DNA from: Ferrigenium straubiae
GTDB lineage: Bacteria; Pseudomonadota; Gammaproteobacteria; Burkholderiales; Gallionellaceae
DNA: 64,000 bases
NCBI GenBank assembly: GCA_019449655.1
Contig: JAHQXD010000003.1
Coordinates: 99,611 to 163,610 of the forward strand
Direction: 5' to 3'
Shown: positions 61,850-64,000 of the stretch, piece after piece
How the letters are laid out: each line of letters begins with the position of its first letter
How positions within the stretch are numbered: the stretch's first letter is position 1
Position numbers and translations under genes: made by a program
Notes under the pieces: model-generated
What the model saw: the letters and a program-made list of their open reading frames with translations, nothing else
What the model was told of the DNA's origin: nothing
The model's database searches: none

Positions 61850-62692
61850 ATGACTGACAGATACGCAGTGATCGGCAACCCCATCGCCCACAGCAAATCG
61901 CCGCTGATCCACCGGATGTTCGCCGAGCAGACCGGGCAGGACATTTCCTACGAGGCCGTACTCGCGCCACTGGACGGCTTCGCCGCGACCGTCGGGCGGC
62001 TGCGCAAGGAAGGCTACAGGGGCTGTAATGTCACGGTGCCGTTCAAGTTCGAGGCCTACAAATTAGTTAGCAAGTTGGCCGAAGAACTTCCTCTTGTGGG
62101 CCTGCCTACTCAAAGGGCTATAGACGCACGTGCTGCAAACACCTTAAAGTTTGATGATGGCTTCATCGTTGGCGACAACACCGACGGCGCGGGGCTGGTC
62201 ACCGACATCGAGCACAATCTCGGCATCTCGTTGCATAACAAGCGCGTGCTGCTGATGGGCGCTGGCGGAGCAGCTTATGGTGTGCTCCAACCCCTACTAC
62301 ACACAAAACCTAGCCATCTTGTAATCGCAAACCGCACCCGAGAAAAAGCTGATGCCTTACATCAACTTTATGCACATCTATCCGGAACGGAAATGTTGGC
62401 AAAAACTTACGATGAGCTTGATGATCTACAATTCGACGTGATCGTGAACGCCACCTCCGCAGGCTTAAGCGACAGCACGATCCCTCTGCCGGACACCATC
62501 TTCGCCCCCGGCGCGCTGGCCTACGACATGATGTACGGGCGCGAAACGCCGTTCATGAAATTTGCGCGCGAGCACGGCGCACGGGTCGCCGACGGCCTCG
62601 GCATGCTGGTCGAACAGGCGGCCGAGGCCTTCTTCATCTGGCGCGGCGTGCGCCCCGATACCGTGCCGGTCATCGCCGCGCTACGGACCTGA
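61850..62692 (+). CDS. aroE: Shikimate dehydrogenase, mosaic in base composition
   Basis: A 280-aa NADP enzyme of the shikimate pathway. NPIAHSKSP binds shikimate, the catalytic Lys is in NVTVPFKFEA, ARAANTLKF and GDNTDGAG follow, GAGGAAYGV is the cofactor loop, and NATSAGLSD completes the fold. The gene is intact, but two inner blocks (about 62059-62170 and 62266-62435) use AT-rich codons unlike the GC-rich ends and neighbours. This looks like recombination with a foreign allele. Confidence 0.95.
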   Translation: MTDRYAVIGNPIAHSKSPLIHRMFAEQTGQDISYEAVLAPLDGFAATVGRLRKEGYRGCNVTVPFKFEAYKLVSKLAEELPLVGLPTQRAIDARAANTLKFDDGFIVGDNTDGAGLVTDIEHNLGISLHNKRVLLMGAGGAAYGVLQPLLHTKPSHLVIANRTREKADALHQLYAHLSGTEMLAKTYDELDDLQFDVIVNATSAGLSDSTIPLPDTIFAPGALAYDMMYGRETPFMKFAREHGARVADGLGMLVEQAAEAFFIWRGVRPDTVPVIAALRT

Positions 62693-62694
62693 AC

Positions 62695-63390
62695 GTGAAA
62701 AAGCTCTGGGGCTGGACCTGGCGCGGCATGGCGATCTGCTTCGCGCTGCTGCTGCTCTACCAGCTCTGGATTTTCGGGCACATCCTCTGGTGGATCAAAT
62801 TCAACCCTTCCACCAGCGCGTTCATGGAAGACCGCCTCGCCGTGATGCAGGACAAGAACCCGGACGCCGAGCTGCGGCACAAGTGGGTGCCCTACGAAAA
62901 AATCTCCAACCACCTGAAGCACGCGCTGATCGCCGCAGAGGACGCGAAGTTCGTCGACCACGAAGGCTTCGACTGGGAGGGCATCCAGAAGGCTTACGAG
63001 AAGAACCTGAAGAAGGGCAAGATCGTCGCGGGCGGCTCGACCATCAGCCAGCAGCTCGCCAAGAACCTGTTCCTTTCCACCAAACGCACGCCGTGGCGCA
63101 AGGCCGAGGAGGCTGTCATCACGCTGATGCTGGAGGCGGTGATGGACAAGCGGCGCATCTTCGAAATTTACCTGAATATCATCGAATGGGGGAACGGCGT
63201 GTTCGGTGCGGAAGCCGCCGCGCGCCACTATTACCGCACCAGTGCGGCCGGCCTGAGCGCGGAACAGGCCGCCAGACTCGCCGCGATGGTACCCAATCCG
63301 CGCTACTACGACACCCACCGCGAAGCGCGCGGCCTGCTGCGCAAGACCGGCATCATCCTGGGGCGCATGAACGAGGCGGAAATCCCATGA
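62695..63390 (+). CDS. mtgA: Monofunctional peptidoglycan transglycosylase
   Basis: A 231-aa membrane-anchored glycosyltransferase (family GT51) that polymerises lipid II. The N-terminal helix is AICFALLLLYQLWIFGHILWW. Catalytic Glu lies in AAEDAKFVDHEGFDW, and GGSTISQQLAKNLFLS and EIYLNIIEWGNGVFGAEAAARHYY are GT51 motifs. The start is GTG 62695, 2 bases after aroE. Confidence 0.95.
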   Translation: MKKLWGWTWRGMAICFALLLLYQLWIFGHILWWIKFNPSTSAFMEDRLAVMQDKNPDAELRHKWVPYEKISNHLKHALIAAEDAKFVDHEGFDWEGIQKAYEKNLKKGKIVAGGSTISQQLAKNLFLSTKRTPWRKAEEAVITLMLEAVMDKRRIFEIYLNIIEWGNGVFGAEAAARHYYRTSAAGLSAEQAARLAAMVPNPRYYDTHREARGLLRKTGIILGRMNEAEIP

Positions 63391-63465
63391 CATCGCGCCA
63401 CACATCTAATCCCATAATATGTATATAATCAAAAAACTATATTTTGTTGTACGGTTCGCAGTCAG

Positions 63466-64000
63466 ATGAAACAGAACGAGGGGAGCGGTCAGCCATCAAC
63501 GGCCAACGGGGACATTGACGCTGCGCGGCAGGCCGGCCGTGTGGTGAGCCCCTCCCCGATCGTGAATCGCCTGACCGGACAGAACAACCATCCGGCGAGC
63601 GATGCCCAAGCCACCCTTACCGAGGCCCGCTACCCGCTCCTGCGCCGCCTCTCGATCACCAGCCTGCTGGCCACCCTCATCACCGCTACTCTCCTGATAT
63701 TGCTCTACCGGCAGGATCAGCTCGACGAACATGAGGGGATCGCCGCGCAGGAGAATGAAAAGACCGCGATCCATCTCATCCAGTTGATGAGCGGGCAACT
63801 CGAAGCCTACCTTGCCGCTGCCGCAGGGCTCGACATCCATGCGTTGCGGTCAAATCCGGGCATCGATGCGCTCAACGCCACCCTGAACACGGTTCGCGAG
63901 CATCATATCCTCAAGCTGAAACTGTACGACGCGTCCGGAATGGTTGTCTTCTCGACGGTAGACGGCGACATCGGCGGAGCCAGCCGGAATCGCGGGATAC
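63466..64000 (+). CDS. Membrane sensor protein, 5' part only
   Basis: Read from ATG 63466 and cut by the window end after 178 codons. The cytosolic N-terminus (~1-60, MKQNEGSGQPSTANGD..) is followed by a transmembrane helix (SITSLLATLITATLLILLY, ~63-81) and the start of a periplasmic sensor region with KLKLYDASGMVVFSTVDGDIGG (~151-172), typical of sensor kinases and diguanylate cyclases. The output domain lies outside the window. An AT-rich stretch (63410-63445) just upstream probably holds its promoter. Confidence 0.7.
   Translation, partial: MKQNEGSGQPSTANGDIDAARQAGRVVSPSPIVNRLTGQNNHPASDAQATLTEARYPLLRRLSITSLLATLITATLLILLYRQDQLDEHEGIAAQENEKTAIHLIQLMSGQLEAYLAAAAGLDIHALRSNPGIDALNATLNTVREHHILKLKLYDASGMVVFSTVDGDIGGASRNRGI

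Overview
This 64 kb window is chromosomal DNA from a GC-rich betaproteobacterium. Gene content and order suggest the order Nitrosomonadales, possibly a Gallionellaceae-like iron or sulfur oxidiser (inference). The supporting blocks are hda next to an AI-2E exporter and divergent from purM-purN; aat overlapping bpt; rsxABCDGE-nth; ybeD-lipB-lipA after a D-amino acid transaminase; slmA / pyrimidine 5'-nucleotidase / argB; and RegB/RegA. Coding density is high, and many genes overlap by ATGA, TTGA or GTGA. I saw no rRNA, tRNA, CRISPR array, prophage or intact insertion sequence.

Layout. 0-2 kb: yajQ, a DJ-1 family gene and a membrane methyltransferase-like gene. 2-5 kb: an AT-richer accessory segment with a toxin-antitoxin pair and three unrecognised genes, one a lipoprotein. 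5-9.2 kb: a UMF1-type transporter overlapping a three-domain acyl carrier / acyl-AMP ligase / acyltransferase. 9.2-10 kb: a hemerythrin gene behind a c-di-GMP-I (GEMM) riboswitch and a possible 46-aa ORF. 10-17.6 kb: HAD phosphatase, hda, exporter, purM, purN, two DUF3108 genes, an esterase and a SYLF protein. 17.6-23.7 kb: a PilZ-like protein, aat-bpt, a membrane protein, pyrD, then a second GEMM riboswitch ahead of a receiver/PilZ protein. 23.8-29.6 kb: the Rsx (Rnf) electron-transport operon with nth. 29.7-36.4 kb: DUF1841, DUF2934, a Ca2+/H+ antiporter, DUF6448, and a flavin/2Fe-2S reductase + cytochrome b + octahaem cytochrome c module. 36.5-40.6 kb: an AsmA-like gene, DAHP synthase, slmA, a nucleotidase and argB. 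40.7-50.7 kb: two response regulators (SpoIIE-type phosphatase, HD-GYP), a 1723-aa hybrid kinase, a PCu(A)C copper chaperone and RegB/RegA. 50.9-56.6 kb: HDOD, CZB, D,D-carboxypeptidase, D-amino acid transaminase, ybeD, lipB, lipA. 56.6-58.3 kb: an accessory insert ending in a degenerate copy of the lipA 3' end. 58.3-64 kb: cytochrome c, an RNB ribonuclease, TonB, a mosaic aroE, mtgA and the start of a membrane sensor.

Cyclic-di-GMP is a recurring theme: two riboswitches, two PilZ-type proteins, YajQ and an HD-GYP protein. Redox and oxygen functions form a second theme: hemerythrin, Rsx, the cytochrome module, RegBA and a cytochrome c.

The most interesting non-genic signals are the two riboswitches, one with a competing upstream hairpin; a palindromic site present three times near accessory genes; a mobile-element-like inverted repeat that supplies the aroE ribosome binding site; a heptanucleotide repeat just inside lipB; a duplicated lipA tail; and a dispersed repeat read in frame inside a methyltransferase gene.
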